From Phoronis australis (taxonomy: Eukaryota > Phoronida > Phoronidae), in NCBI GenBank assembly GCA_002633005.1, contig NMRA01000729.1, positions 1-62,000 on the forward strand: DNA of 62,000 nt. Reading direction: 5' to 3'. The number at the start of each line of letters is the position of its first letter. Position 1 is the stretch's first letter. The notes beneath the pieces are model-generated. The model saw only the letters and a program-made list of their open reading frames with translations, searched no databases and was not told the origin of the DNA. Shown here piece by piece: positions 26,801 through 41,800 of this stretch. The position numbers and the translations under genes are program-made.

Positions 26801-29800
26801 GAATGTGCCTCAAATCTGTATGTAGCTATACGCTGATGATATGGTTGGTTGTGCAGGCACAGCATTAAAACTACAGCAACAAATTTACGCTCTGCATGAA
26901 TACTGTCAGGATTGGGGTATGACAGTCAACCTTACAAAAACCAAAATAATGGTATTTAGAAAAGGCGGACCATTGAGAAAATACGAAAAATGGCATTTCG
27001 GAAATGACAAAATTGATGTCGTCTCATCATATAAGTACATGGGTATTTACCTTAATCCTAAGTTATCCTGGACGCAAGCTACTGGAACTTTGTCTCACCA
27101 GGCACAGAAAGCAATTTTTTCAATTAAACGTTTTCAGTCAAAATGTGGACGACTTTCACCGAAAATTGCGCTTGATATACCCATCCATTAGCTATGGAAG
27201 TGAGATTTGGGGATTTAAAGAATATTCTAGTATATTCTAGTATCGAGCGCGCTCAACTGATATTCTGTAAGCAACTGCTGGGTGTTGGAAGTAACTGTCT
27301 AAATCATGCTGTGCTGGGAGAACTGGGAAGGTATCCACTATATGTAAAGCTGGTTGTTAAACTGGTCAAGTATTGGTTTATTGTTAAAAAGGTCAGCACA
27401 TCGAAATCTAAAATCTCTGTATGACAAGCTTGTCATATTGGACGAGGCTGGTAGGAAAAAATGGGCTTCATCTGTTAGGAATTTGCTGCAAAGGTATGGT
27501 TTTATATTGGTATGGTACAATCAGGGAGTTGGCTGTGAAGCATCTTTTCTTGTCATTTTTGAGCAGCGAATTAAAGATTGTTTTTTTACAAGACTGGAGC
27601 TTTGCTGTGGAGAATAGCTCAAAACTTAATACATATTCCTCATTTAAAATTGATTTTGAAATGGAATCCCATCTGTTGCGTGATAATCCATCAATCTTTT
27701 TCGCATTTATGGCTAAATTACATTGCTCGAGCCGTACCTTGTTGATTGAGAAATGTAAACATGCTCTTGTGAACCAAAACTACCGTGTGTGTTGAAGATG
27801 AATACCATTTTATATGTGTTTGTAAAATGTACTATTCTCTGAGAACTACATTTACATTTATATATGAGTGGTGCTGGCGTGAACCAAATATACATAAATT
27901 TGTAAAGCTAATGAAAATGTCGGTGCCCATTGCTCAGATTAATCTAATGAAATTTGTATTTCACACCACTGACCTCAGGGAAAAGCTGCTCAGGGTTATC
28001 CAGCAAATTTTATGTAACATGTACGCTGTTGAAAATAGATGACTTTAACTTGAATAAGTAACCATGCCTCTGTTTCGTAAACAGTGTCATATATATATAA
28101 GCGTAAACAGTGCCATCGACCCCATCTACTTTACTCAGGGAGTCCCACGGGCAGTTGTGACCTATTTTTGTATTTGACGGATCCCGGCAAACGACAAAAT
28201 AAAAATATCGGTGAATTTTCACTGATTTTATTCGAAAGATCCTAAAATCTATGGCATCGTACAGATAATTCGACTTTAAGGTACATGTACATACTTAACT
28301 TTACATAAACATTTCGCATTAGTGGCATTGTCATTTGTCAGGTGAACGTGAACCCCGTGTGGGGTTCTTCGATTTTCGCTGGCTCCGAAATACTTTTCCT
28401 CGAACATCATCACCTTTGTAAATTTCCACATCGTGAACGTAGAATTCTTTGCTGAAAAGATTGCCTGTTGTCTTTGTCGAAGCGTTTTCGGATAGTGCAT
28501 AAAACACTAATCGATTCCACCAGCAACGTCGTTTAGCGACAATGTATTTGCCTTGTTTGCTTGTCGGGTGTCATGTGACGTGTTCAAGACTTAATCTCCA
28601 TTGTTTTTCGAAATTGATGTGAAAACAGTTTAACTTGAATAAGTAACCGTGCCTCTGTTTCGTTAAAATGTTTTAAATTTTAGACATGTAAGAGTCTAAT
28701 GACCAGTCATCAGTTTTGACGTACGTCTCCGTTTCATATTTTGTAGAAGTATCGTAAAGTTTTGATATTTTAATGAAGCAAGGCTCACGTCGTAAAGCAT
28801 GTTTACACGTACATGCAATGACCACAAGAGCTTGATCGCGACCTGTGTGTGGCCAATTCGACCTCAGATTTTGTTTGTGGCAGGGTAAAAAATCGCCACG
28901 AAATCGCCACGAAATCGCCAGGCACACATTTGAAATACTAAGGCAAAAAGCAGACGTGAGTAGACATCGCTCATCAAAAATAGGAACGGGCCGTGAAGTA
29001 GTAATACGTAGGTGCATCAGTGAGGCTTTGCACTGAGCATTCGGGCTCAAAAGAGCGAAATTTGCAGTCACCGGATACACGAATATTTCTAATGTTCCGT
29101 TCAAGCAAACCAAAAGCACAGACCAGGCGTTTTTGGGTGCCAAGGCATGCAAAAACGGAGTTCATCAGTTCTTCGCCGAAAGTCTATCGTTTTCTCCATT
29201 TTCGGCTCCAGTCAAAGAGGTTTGGTGACCTTAGCTACCGTTTAGCGAATATATGTAAGACCGCTTTAGGTTAGACGACGTTATGCTAAAAGTCGAGACC
29301 ACATTATTTTTGACAAAATTAACAACATACCAGACAAAGTCGTCCAACAGTCTGTCGCTGCTGGCGGTCCAAATCCAACGGAAGTACTCGCCTGCACGTG
29401 AAAGGTGTACCTCGTGCCAGGCTCTAGATCACGTACATCAAAAGTCAAGGTACTTGAGCTCACAGTCTCAGATACTTGTCTTCCATTTTTCGGTGTCCAT
29501 GAAATCTAGAAGATCGATAATCCACAAATAACATTTTATATAAAATTAGTAAGCCGCTCTATTTCCCTTGATTCTGACAGTATGTAATGTGGCGCTCACC
29601 TGTAGTCAACTGGAGCATTTGCATTGTTGTGGCTAGTTTAATATGCCACTGCACATCACTGGCAGTTTGAAGGTATTTTGACAGCTAAGCATTTATGAAA
29701 AACAGTAGAAAACATCCTACTGCATTAAAACCGTACACAGCGCTGTCCACCAACTACCAGATCGCCGTCTAGCAATAAGGCGTATTTCATAATGTCGCCG

Positions 29801-32800
29801 TTATATCGGAGAATGACAACAATTAATCTGGTAATAAATAAACCACCAGAATGTGGAATATGCAGTCGGGCTGTGCAGGTAAAGCTTTACGCTACTTAAA
29901 AGGGCTTTTGGTCGCTTATTAGTCAGACGCCAAAAAGGTAACTTATTAGCTAGACGCCCATATGTTCACGTGTTAGCCAGACGTCCGAGGAGGACTGATG
30001 GATACTTGATTTCACCCGAATGCGAAGTATGCATGTACATTGAGACTGCCCTTATCCGGTCAATCCTGGTACGCACTGATTACGGGGTGCATAAGGTGGT
30101 CATTTTGAGGGGATGGTAATAAAATTGGTCTTCCAAACGCGGGGTGGCACTCATACCTGGCCGTCTGTTGATAGCAAGACCTAGAGCTGTGAAATAGGGC
30201 TACGAGACCCATGTTAAAACTTTGTGTAGAAAATTGTTGTCAAATTATGCCTTATCCTTCGGCATCATATGGAATTGAGTGTTGCTAGACTAAGTTGCTG
30301 AATTTGTCGACTTTTTAAAATCACGGCATTGACACCATGCAGGGGATAAATATACCGAACTATACATTAACCAAACGCTGAGATCTCCCATCCCGTCCAT
30401 AGCCACTTACACGTGCCAAATTTATTTCAAGAATGGTGGAAACGCGACCCAACGCATTACCATTAAAATTGCAGTCTATCTCAACGTCCTCACGGTCTCT
30501 TTGCTGAGTGCACCCGTACTCTCACTTTGAGGTATCACATCAAAAGTTTCATTATGTTTTATCAAGACTAAGTACATCACTTGAAGGCCTTCAGTTTCTC
30601 CTAGAGTTCGATATCTTTGGCTTAAATTTCAGTTTAAAAAATCTCATACTTCAAATAGAGGGATCTAAAATCAAAGACGGCGAATTTAGCGCTCGTCTTT
30701 TCTTGTTTAGTGACAAAACGCATTCTATCATTTTAGATACAGAAAGTACATGAACCAAAAACACGACCACGGGCAACATTTGGGAATAAAAAAGGTTTTG
30801 TATGCTTGTGTTTTCAGCTCTTAATAAAACCAGAAACGTCGAAATATAGGTTAATGTGAAGCCATGAACAGCGCAACATTTACAAGAAATGATCACATTT
30901 CTTATGTTTAATAATATAGATGTATGTTCAAGTTGCCAAATCAACCAAAATGCAAAGCGCAGGCATGTAAATTGCAAACAAAATGGCGGGATATCCTGTT
31001 CGCACCAGCACCAAAAACCAGAAATGGACTTGATTTGCGAAAGATGCGCACGGTCCACGTTCAATTTTTCAAATATGGTGTAAAAATAAGTTACCCTTTC
31101 TTCATTGTAAATAAAAGCACCAACCCATTTCGTTTATGGTGATGTTTGGCGATAAATCACAATACACCACAGTACACTTTCCAAGAGCTCTGTGTAATTG
31201 AGTTATCTATACAGTTTCTTTCCTGTGTTATCTGCAAAAACTCCATTCGATCTATGTGTTAAGATCTACTGTCATTCTGATCACCTGGCACACGTGCAAA
31301 GGTTTTCCTGTTTCAGCATACCCTGTTCATTCAAAGTCACATAAAAGGCGAAGGAATTTTAGTTAGCTAATATCTTTAGAATTAGAACACCACAAATTAG
31401 CAAAACGTACGTTGTATCGCGTCAAGTATCCGTTTTTTCGAGTAGGTTCCACCCATCCCACGGATAGCGAGGTCTGTCCACGTGACTTGCAAATAACGTC
31501 GTTTGGCCTGTCAGGAACTGGAAGTATAATGACGTCGTCAGTGACAGTGACAGTGACAGTGGTATTGTCCTGACCAAAGGCAATCACTGTATTAGGATGT
31601 TACTCCTCATAAAGCAATATCATGCAGTCACTAAACTGGAACAGTAGGGCATACAAACTAGAGCTGTGCTGAAGGTTGGATGTGCAGTTCTGGTATTTTT
31701 TCCATGTGAGTACTGGTTGTATTACATATGCCTGGTGACGATATTTAGTAATATCAAAACGTCGGCGTGAAGCACAGAGCGTTGTTTTTTGGTATTTTAC
31801 GAACGACGATTGTTGAGAAAGACAAAATCGAATTCATGAACAGTGGGAATGTGTTATTTGAATGTTGTTACCGCTCACGAGAGATGCCAACGGTGCATCT
31901 TCAGATGTGAGAGCAAGCTTTTGATGAACTCGACCAAACAGCTTAGTATAATTTTAAAACACGATGTGGCCAACAGGCGGCACGTCAGAGATTATAATTC
32001 CAAAGCAGTCCCCCTAAGCAATGGTGTCTACTTGCAGGCTCACAATAGTAAGAAACCAGCGCCAGCCAAATGTGCCGACTGTTCGACTCTTTGTCAAGAA
32101 ACGGTTTTCAAAGATATTTGGAATGTTCTTCAAGAATCCGGGTCTTAAAATAATCACCTTTTGTTATGCCCACAAGAACTTTGCAATATCAAGTTCATCA
32201 TTAAAAAGGCTAATTTCAAAATGATCCCGTTGTCTGTTTCCCCTTCCGCTAATAGAAAACCTCGACGACTAGCCTCGTTCCGAACGGTAGTCAAATAAAA
32301 CTAGGCCAATAGGCGTGTTGAAAATGAAGAATTAGGCTTGCTTACTTTTAAAGTTGTTTCTCAAATCACGACATTAACTTTTCGTTAAATGTAATTTTAA
32401 CAGTAAGGCGTGCCACACGAGATTCTTGCGGGATAGGTAGATGATTTCGACAATACTGGCGACTTCTCTCGTCACCCGATGTTTTCTGAGTGCAGTGGCA
32501 CCCATTTCTTTGTTTTGGTTCATTTGGGAAGCACAACTACCTCAGGTAACGCTTTGGTTAGCAAAATTTTAGGGTGAGTTTTTTCCCTTCGAGGACGTGT
32601 CTGTTAACAATTAAGGGTCTGCCAGAACGAAATCGCAAAAATAGTTTCATCTCATATACAGAGGTGCTCCAGGAGCCCCATTCGTTGGTTTTTGCTCGAA
32701 TCTGTAAAACATCAGACTTGCATAAGGAAACACCCCAGAGGCGAGGTCACCGCTGTATTTCCAATACTATGGGCAAGTCTGCATGTCCGCTGCATATCCG

Positions 32801-35800
32801 ATAGCAAAATTGCTACAAACACACCAAATTAAAACTGGTGATTTTTAAAATACCCAGTTGGCTTTGAATAACATATATCATTTTTAACTGTGCAAGTAAT
32901 TTTTGTTCTCACTTTGAGGTGTTTATTCGTGGTAATCACATCATACATACTTTATACGTGAAATGTCACACAGGATTGTGCTTCAACCTGACCATTGATT
33001 ACTTTGGATTCATCAACCGTTCACGACAACAAACTCGGCAAGTGCACACTCCGTGGATGAGGAGTTCGTGACAGACGAACTCACCTGTTTAATAGGTTTG
33101 TTTTTAGCTTTCTGGAAAACCGTTGGTAAAGTCTAGGAGGTTGTAAACGACAAAGGTGAATCAAGGTGTTAACTCCTATTATAAGCTTTATATGAACGCC
33201 GGGCGCCTCGTGTTTGGCGTTAATTGTCTTTCATAACGAATGGAAAGCTTGTACTGTCGAATTTTGCAATGCATTTATATAATATAAAGGTATTCAAACG
33301 GCACTCAATGTTTTTTCGTACTTTTACACCCGTCCATGAAGGTCCACTTTTAACCATTTTGCATATTATGCCTTTTAAAGACCTCAACATCTGAATGAAT
33401 AGTAGTCACTGTTTCATCAATAAATATATGTGCCTACAAGAAGTCTGTTATTAAAGCAATCTATGTTACCTGAAACTCGTAAATATGTTTCCACTTAAGG
33501 TTGATGAGTGTCAGGTATGAGCATTCACTACATCGTGTTGTAATGAAGTCTTCGCTGTCATTGAGACTGCGGTGTCTAACGCGATATTCACGAATTACGC
33601 CGTTAGGGGGACACGGTGGTTTCCAGCCGATAGTGACGAATGTTATGTTCATGCGTATACCAGTTACATTCTTAGGTGCTGGTGGAGCTGTTCAGGCAAA
33701 TGAGACATTTTGAGACGAGAAGCACGACATACCATGACAAGATCATTACAATAACCAGTGTAATTACCACCATCATCCCAACCCATTAAAGGCTCAAAAT
33801 GTTACTACTGTTTCTACATGCATAATTTTGCAAGGAAGGCCCAAGTACAGTTTAAAACAACATGCTCGCGGCGTTATATTTTGGGTCAGGTCTGGAAGGA
33901 GCTGGTCATGGATCGTTTGAGTAGCATACAAGTCTACTGTTACAGGAATCGAGTACAAACACTCCCCAAACACTGAAACTGAGTTTGAATTGAGTAAAAA
34001 AATTCGTCGTCTCGGGTTACGTTTTACTTAAAAAATGAATAACTAAACAATACCGCAGCATCACCACAATTTTCAGAAAAAATAAAGTACAGAATCAACT
34101 ATGTTTTTATGTCGTATATGAGGATTGGTGCGTTCTGCTAATTCGAGGCTGCAAGTTCTTTGCATTTCTAGTCTACCAGTAAAACCTTTGGCTTTCATGT
34201 CTGGACTGCATTCACTAAGTCTAGGTAGTTGCAAGCATGGTGGCAAGACTATGCAAGGGTTGTTGGGATGTCACCATGCATAACCAGTGAAGCACGTATT
34301 CTTACGAGATGTCGTCAGTAACTAATAAAACGGGACGAACTACTCCCTTGAAGGTCGAAGATCCCCTGGTTGTTGGCCATTTTGATGCAGTTCTAATGTA
34401 AATATATCTTACCGCTTTCTGCAGTCACGCTATAACTCCATTCGCTCCATGGTCCAGGAAGGTTGTTATTTGAAGCTCGAACTCTGAATGAGTAATTTGC
34501 GTGAGAGTGAAGGCTGTTGAACTTGTGGGAAACTGTTTTGATGGAGCCGTTCGAAACTTCTTCGGAAAGACATGGTGATTTTTGCCTGTGTAGTTCATAA
34601 TCACAATGTGTAATAGGTCCATTTATCGATAGGCAAGGCGGAGGTTGCCAGTGGAATTTCAACGAGTTTGAAGAACGTTCTGAAGACCTTAGATTAATCG
34701 GAGGCTTAGACGGTGCTGAAACGTAAGATAGTGCTTAGTAAAATGATCAATACTCACCAGTTGGTCAAATCATGCTTAACGTTTCTTTACATGACAGTAA
34801 TTACTATCATCCAAGTGCTAACTTACACAACGTGTCACAGTACTAATCCCATACAAAGAATATATTATTGAAGAAATGCTTGTAGACGAAATTGTCAAGG
34901 ACACACTTTTACTGGAGTTCCCACAAAATCATATGCGCGTAGTTTGCTTCTACTTCAATCCCATTGATACATTCCACATGACGTTAGTAACGTTACAATT
35001 TATTAAAGTACATTTACCAGACACACTGGTCCTTAGAGTTATCTTTTCTTCATCGCCATCTAGTGTTGCAGTTCTTGCACGTGCACTTATTTCATAGCGT
35101 GCATAGGGACGAAGGTTGTCCAAAGAAGTCGCTAATGAATCAGTTGTGAGCGTCTCAAATCCCTCTGATGAATTGTATGTAGAGCCACACGCTAACACCT
35201 CTTTGAGCTTGTGCTGAATTTTGTATCCTTTGACGCTGCATCCATTGGGGACAGGTGGTTTCCAACTTATGCTGACAGTGGTAGGCGTGACGATGGAATG
35301 TGTCAGTTCCTGTACACGGTTAGCGGCTGTTGAAGAAATGTAAACAACTTCACTCATATACTTGTCATATTCATATCTTTGGCGCAGCGAAATTGACTAT
35401 GTGTCTTAACATTATCGTTTGAACTGGCGATGGGAAGGACTGGCCATACACTGAAACGGACAGAACACAAATGCAAATGACAGACGCGACATGGTGAGAA
35501 CGGGTTTTGAAAGAACCACTGTTTCCCGATTTAACATCACGACATTAAAACTTACAGTGAGTTTCATCTTATGGACTGGACATTGCTAGCAATAGATATA
35601 CATATACATAAACATATACATATACATGTACATGTATGTATGTATGTATGTATGTATGTATGTATGTATGTATGTATGTATGTATGTATGTATGTATGTA
35701 TGTATGTATGTATGTATATATATATATATACATTCACAGAGGAAGAACGCACAGAAAATACAACAGACAGACGAGAAATAGGAAGCCAGGACGAGGAGAT

Positions 35801-38800
35801 TGTGGGATGTACGAACCAATTTTCGTTCTTCGATCTCAGATCGGCTGACGGAACGGATTGTCGTGTCACTGACACAATAGTCTATTGCAGGTGTAAATCC
35901 AAACGAACAACTCAAAAACTAAATTTAATATATGTATATGTATATATACTGCATCGAACGAGAGTTGAAACTTAAAGAGATGGGTTTATTTTTGCACGAA
36001 ATTTAGTTTTCGAGTTGTTCGTTTGGGTTTACACCTGCAATAGGCTACTTTGACAGTGACACGACACTCCGTTCCGTCACCCGATCTGAGATCGAAGAAC
36101 GAAAAATGGTCCGTACATCCCACAATCTCCTCGTCCTGGCTTCCTATTTCTCGTTTGTCTGTTGTATTTTCTGTGCGTTCTTCATCTGTGAAGATCTATC
36201 TTTCTCATTTTGAGTCTATCCTCCCAATCAACATGTCCAGGCTGCATTCATGAATTAGACAATGCAGCCTGATAAAGCACTGACAACAAACTTTTTTATA
36301 GAGTCTGTTGCAGTTTCTATTAAAATTATGGAATTCTACTCGCAAACTTTTGTTTTTCTTACGCTGTACAAATACTGTACGGCAATCCCCAGTAGTTTTT
36401 TACCGAAACTGGTGGCTACAGACATTTGCATTATTGCAACCTCGCTGTCAAAACTCTTCCTAATTGTGTCACCCAGTAGATCCTACGCTTGAATGGCGTC
36501 GTGTAAGCCTTATACGATGCCGATAAAATGACCTTGTTACAGTAAAATTGCGGACAATTGTGGGATTATCGTTAAGTACATTATCAGAAGCGCCGACCAG
36601 GTGTCGAAAAACACCCATAAGTAAAAACGATACGATGAAAGTGTACGCAGTCATGCTGAAGGCATTGCGCTAGGTTTCACTTGACGAAATCCGCCAAATA
36701 CCACCCGATATGTGATAAGGAATAGCTCGGTCCAAGACATAATCACGCATACTTCCAAACTTGCTCCAAATCATCAGCAGTTGACAGCTGTTTCTCCAAC
36801 ACCCGTGGTAAAGTCTGAGGAAATAGTCAATGCCAGGGTTTAGTATCCCATGAAAACCGACATGAGTTTTAAAACTAACTGAATCTCAGCGTAGTTGCAT
36901 CTACTCACCTTTTTCAAGGCTGGTAGCATTGTGCTCTGGTGAGACGTCCGATACCAAGTCTTTATTGTGTGCCTGTATTTTGAATGACCATACCGTGCAG
37001 GCTAAGGAGGGCAAAGTTCTATTCAGTGTCTTAGACGATAAGTCGGCGATTGTTGACCACTCTGGCTGTGAACTGTTTTTGTGAAACAGTGTGAACCTGC
37101 ACCCCGACTTACATCGCCAATCTGTCTCCTGCAAAGCGGAAAAAGCTACACAATATTACTGAGACCTCAATGCTGCCTTACATGTCCTCTTGGGATGAGG
37201 ATTACATGCAATTCTGACGTACATCGTCATTTTGTGCCTTTGGAGTTGATTTCGGAAACGAATATTTATGGCAAATTCTAATCTTAAAGTGGTTATAAAC
37301 CTGAGTCTGCGCGCGTCTGGTAGAACGTGTACCAGACCGACTTATTTCTATTACCCCTATAAAATTGGTCTCAACTTGTTTTTTATTTCAATAGGAAGCG
37401 ATTTTGGTCTTGAAAAGAACTGACAGTTCGATATTGCTGGACATCATGCTCCGCTAATAAAAACACGCCACCTGGTGAGTGGAAATTCGGCGGTGAAGAA
37501 AACAATTCCTACAATTCTTTGTTATCATGAGGTCTGATGTCACTGTTTTCATTCAGCCTGTTTTATGAAGCCCCGGCCCCGTACTTGCATTAGAGTTTTA
37601 TGTTTGATCCCTTACCAACGATGTTTACACATAAATGTTGCCACCATTTTCGCTTCCTTGAAGCATACGATGATTACTTACATTCCAGCTCACGTGTACT
37701 GAGTTCACAGATGGCGTTGCATGCAAAATAGGAACATTGGGAACTGAAAGACAAAAACACGTCCTCTGTGTGACAGTAGCTTTACACAAGTTTTCCACTT
37801 TGAACACATAAGAAGTTAAGCAAGCAGTTGTGTACGATCGCCACCAGTTAAACGCATTCGTGGAACTTTTCCATTTCGGGCCATGAACGTAATCTTTCAA
37901 CCCAGCCAACGTCTTTTATTCGTGGGACAGTGTTCTCCAATGATGTTTTCTAAATAAATCAAGGAAACGCCAAAAATAAACTGTAACACTACAGAATCCA
38001 TTTTGTTTCCACTACAGTTTACATACATTTGTTGTTATAAACATTCAATGATCTACGTCGTGGTGCAGGAGGTACATGGTCCAATTTAGGGAAGATAAGG
38101 AAAGATGAAATTACTAGTTTGGAGACCTGTGGACAAAAGCTATTGATCCAGCATTTTGTCTGTAATTCGGCATTGTTCCGATATCAAGGCCAGCGCCGTT
38201 TGACAAACTTTATGTGAAGAGCATGTGAACAAGATGTTTACCTGCACAAGCCATAGCTCGAGGACTGGCTCTACCCACTTCGCCAGTGTCAGTTTTGATT
38301 GCAATTCTCACTCGATACTGGTTTAGTAAATCCGTCGATGGAATGGTCAGTGTCAGCACGCTTTCCTCTATGTCATCACTTTCTGTCCAGTCATCACTGA
38401 TGGATGCCCTGTACTTCACAATGTACTTGTGAACTGGTCCAACACCTCGGTCAATCAGTGGTGACCACGGACGCCAAGTAACAGATATTCCGGTCGAGTT
38501 TCTAGTCACATTTGGTGCGACTGACAGAAATGCGATTTCTAGGAAACAAGGGAATTTCACAGTTCCGTTGGAGTGTCACGCTTTGTACTGATTGTTTTAC
38601 ATCCATTGATCACCGGCACGCATGAATGAGTATACGATGATTTAAATAAAGTTTATGAAGTTGAAAACCAATACACTTACATGTACCAGCACAGTGTAGA
38701 CTGTGAAATAATTCGTTTGTACCGACAATCACCTGATAATCGCTAGAACAAGAACGCACATGTACATCGTGTACTTATGATTATGAAGGAGACTAAACAA

Positions 38801-41800
38801 GAATTTCCAAACAATCAAATGATTAATCAACCATTAGATTAACCAACCTACTTTTGTGACAAGTGGGTAACTTGAAGCCAGGCTTGCACGCAGTACAGCT
38901 TCCGTTGACCTTGTTGCACGCTTCTCCAGATTTGCACTTTCCACAGGGATGCGCACATTTCAGCCCATAATGTCCGTCAGTGCAATCTAAATATTCAAAG
39001 AATGTAGCAATTGTTGAACAATCACGTTCTAGTTATTGCGTACTTCGTTAGAGCCTGAAATCACATGGAGTGATTCGTTACTGATATTACAAGCAATCCC
39101 TGACAAAACTGCCATATTTGAACCACGGTCAAGTTGCATAAGGTATGTGTATTCGGTAGTTTCCGTGTGGCTACGTATTGACTTCGCCCATGTTCTTATT
39201 TGCTCACAATAACTGCTGTATAAAGAATCCCAACAGTGTAAATTATCAAATTGGTATAAAGGTAACATCATGGTGTAGTATTCATCATCATTTGTCTTAG
39301 TCATGTGTTTGTTTACTACCAAACAAAAACACTTAAATCTGGAAATACAACATCTGTTTTTGGTTTTGTTAGGCTTCATTACGTAACACAAGTTTTGTAG
39401 GAAATAGGTGGGACTAACGACATATGAAAGGCATCGAAACGTCTGTATGTACATGCTATGCATGCGATGCAGTTGTGCTGAAATACTCACACTGAGATAA
39501 GTGACGTGGTCACTGAATTTGTCAATGTCGTTTGACACTTACCCTGATCACAGTTAGTCCAATTTTTACCAGCAAAACAATGTGGAATGAAATGTAACGT
39601 AATTTATATCATAAATGCCAACTGCCGTTTTAAAACAATTCCACAAAAATGACAAAGGGATGTAGGTGAAAATTATTTCATCCTGAAATTCGACTCCTCA
39701 TCTCCCAAGATTTGACAATTAATTACATTGACTCAAGCATGTACATCTAGGCTAAAATACCTGACTCAGTGGCACTGGCGTAGTGGCAAATTTCTAACGG
39801 GAAGCCGACATTGTTAGGACACAAACTGTCACAACACCACAAACTGTTGCGAAACCTAAAATTCCAACAGTTTACGTGCACTTTTGTAGCACAAACTTTT
39901 TTTTCGTAGTGAAATTTTGTGCACTGTCGGGTTACACAAATTGTTGTAAACTTCAAATAAGAACAGTTCGTCTAGACTTTCGAATTATCAGTTGTAGCAA
40001 CATAATCACCATGCAGATGGCTGTAGTGACGGGTTGAACAAAACTTCGCAGCCTTGTGACATAGATGGTTCAGCCACATCCTGCCAGGGAAAATGGCCGA
40101 ATACCGCGGGAGTAGAAAAACCATTCACACGACTCTGTATCAACCTTTCAAACAAAAAGTTTTGTAGTGTTTTCAACGAAGAACGGAAAGATACGAACGT
40201 GCTCGACATTTGTACTTCACACAATCTGTCGAAATTTGATATTTGCGACCATTTGTGCACCTGAGTCAGTTTGTGGTCCAGCAAAGAACTTAATTTCAGT
40301 CACGTAAATACCAACCAGGATAAACGGAACCACTTCTTGGCGTAAAAAAGGACAATAGGATCTATTTTTCAAATAAACCTGCTGTGGAATTTATAAAAAC
40401 TTCTACAATTGGTTTATATGATATTGCTGGTGGGTAAAGGCCAACGGGTATTAATATGCCAACTAATTTACGATACATGTAACTATGTAAATATCTCAGA
40501 ACCTTAAGCAGTACACCCCTGCAAAAACCTGGGTCGAATGCACCCCCTTCCCTCCATGAAGTTAAGACCCCCTAATTATCCGAACACGTGTAATCCTTTT
40601 CACTTTCTTCAGATTACCAGGTTCCCCAATATGCAACCAGTCAAACACATATGCGCTGGCTTTACTTGACAGTTTGCAAGCAAGGATGTTAAAGAAATTT
40701 ACGCTACCTTCTCAACTGTTGCGAAGCAAACATAAATTATGAAAGAATTGCCTTCCGTTCCTTACACGTAGAATTTACAAATATCCGCAGTGCCAAACTA
40801 CAGGAATCTGCGGAGGTGGAAAAACAGCGCTTAAGATATACAACACTTATTCCTCTTCAAAATGCCAGTGTGCTTAACCTTGACTATAAGTCGCGTGCAA
40901 AGTATTTCTATTCAACGGCCAATAGATAAACTAGTGTCTGAACTACAGAATAGCTGAAGGCGTGACCGGTCGGCTTTGACCTCGTCCATCACATGACACA
41001 ATTGAACTCTTGTATCTGGCAAAGCGATTGGAAGTCATATACAGATTTGTTGGTGTATTTCGAATACAATTGTCGCAAGGAAACGCATATGGACGCTGTA
41101 CATTGTAATAGCTGATTCTCACCTTTGCAGTACGGAGCAATAAATCCTGACTCACAACCTCCGTTGCAGTGACCAGTCAATTTGTCGCACGCACCAGTCA
41201 AGCAACGTCCACATCTCTCGACACAGTCGGCACCGTAATAGTTAGTATCGCATTCTACAATGTTTCATTAGCTAATTTACATGTATTTAGAATGAAAACG
41301 TAGCACAATCATGGATTGTAATCAAGACCATAATGTGACTTCTTCCAAAACGTGATAACGACCTAAGAAGAACCGAGGTCACAACACACGTTGCTATATA
41401 AATAACACAATGGGACCGAGGAGTTGTTTCGAAAATAACGGACTTTCACGTAGCTGGCAAAATGTTTTCATCAGTAATCCACAGCAAAAATATTGTTTTA
41501 TGCCTTATCAGTTCAAAATGTGGGTGGGCCTGAAGTTTTTGTTTTATGCTCCGACACTGCTATGTTTAGTGGTGAAATTAATGTAGCAGCCCCATCATCA
41601 CCATCACCACCACCACCACCACCACCACCACAAGCATCACCATCAACATCATCATCATCACCATCAACACTACCACCACCAGTATGCAACCAGTCAAACA
41701 CATAAGTACTGGCTTTACTTGTCAGTTTGCAAGCAAGGGTTCTAAAGAAATTTGCGCTACCTTCTCAATTGTTACGAAGCAAACATACATGTAATTATGA

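Noticed and set aside
28673-29152. 159-codon minus-strand ORF
   Set aside because: It lies in an intron, has no recognisable domain, overlaps equally open frames on the other strand, and is not needed for the exon chain.
35571-35975. YVCM-repeat ORFs
   Set aside because: They translate the (TGTA)n microsatellite and the hairpin arm.
39029-39538. 169-codon minus-strand ORF
   Set aside because: Intronic, no family resemblance; the EGF exons on both sides join in phase without it.
41493-41705. Proline-rich ORF
   Set aside because: It is a translation of the (CAC/CAT)n microsatellite.
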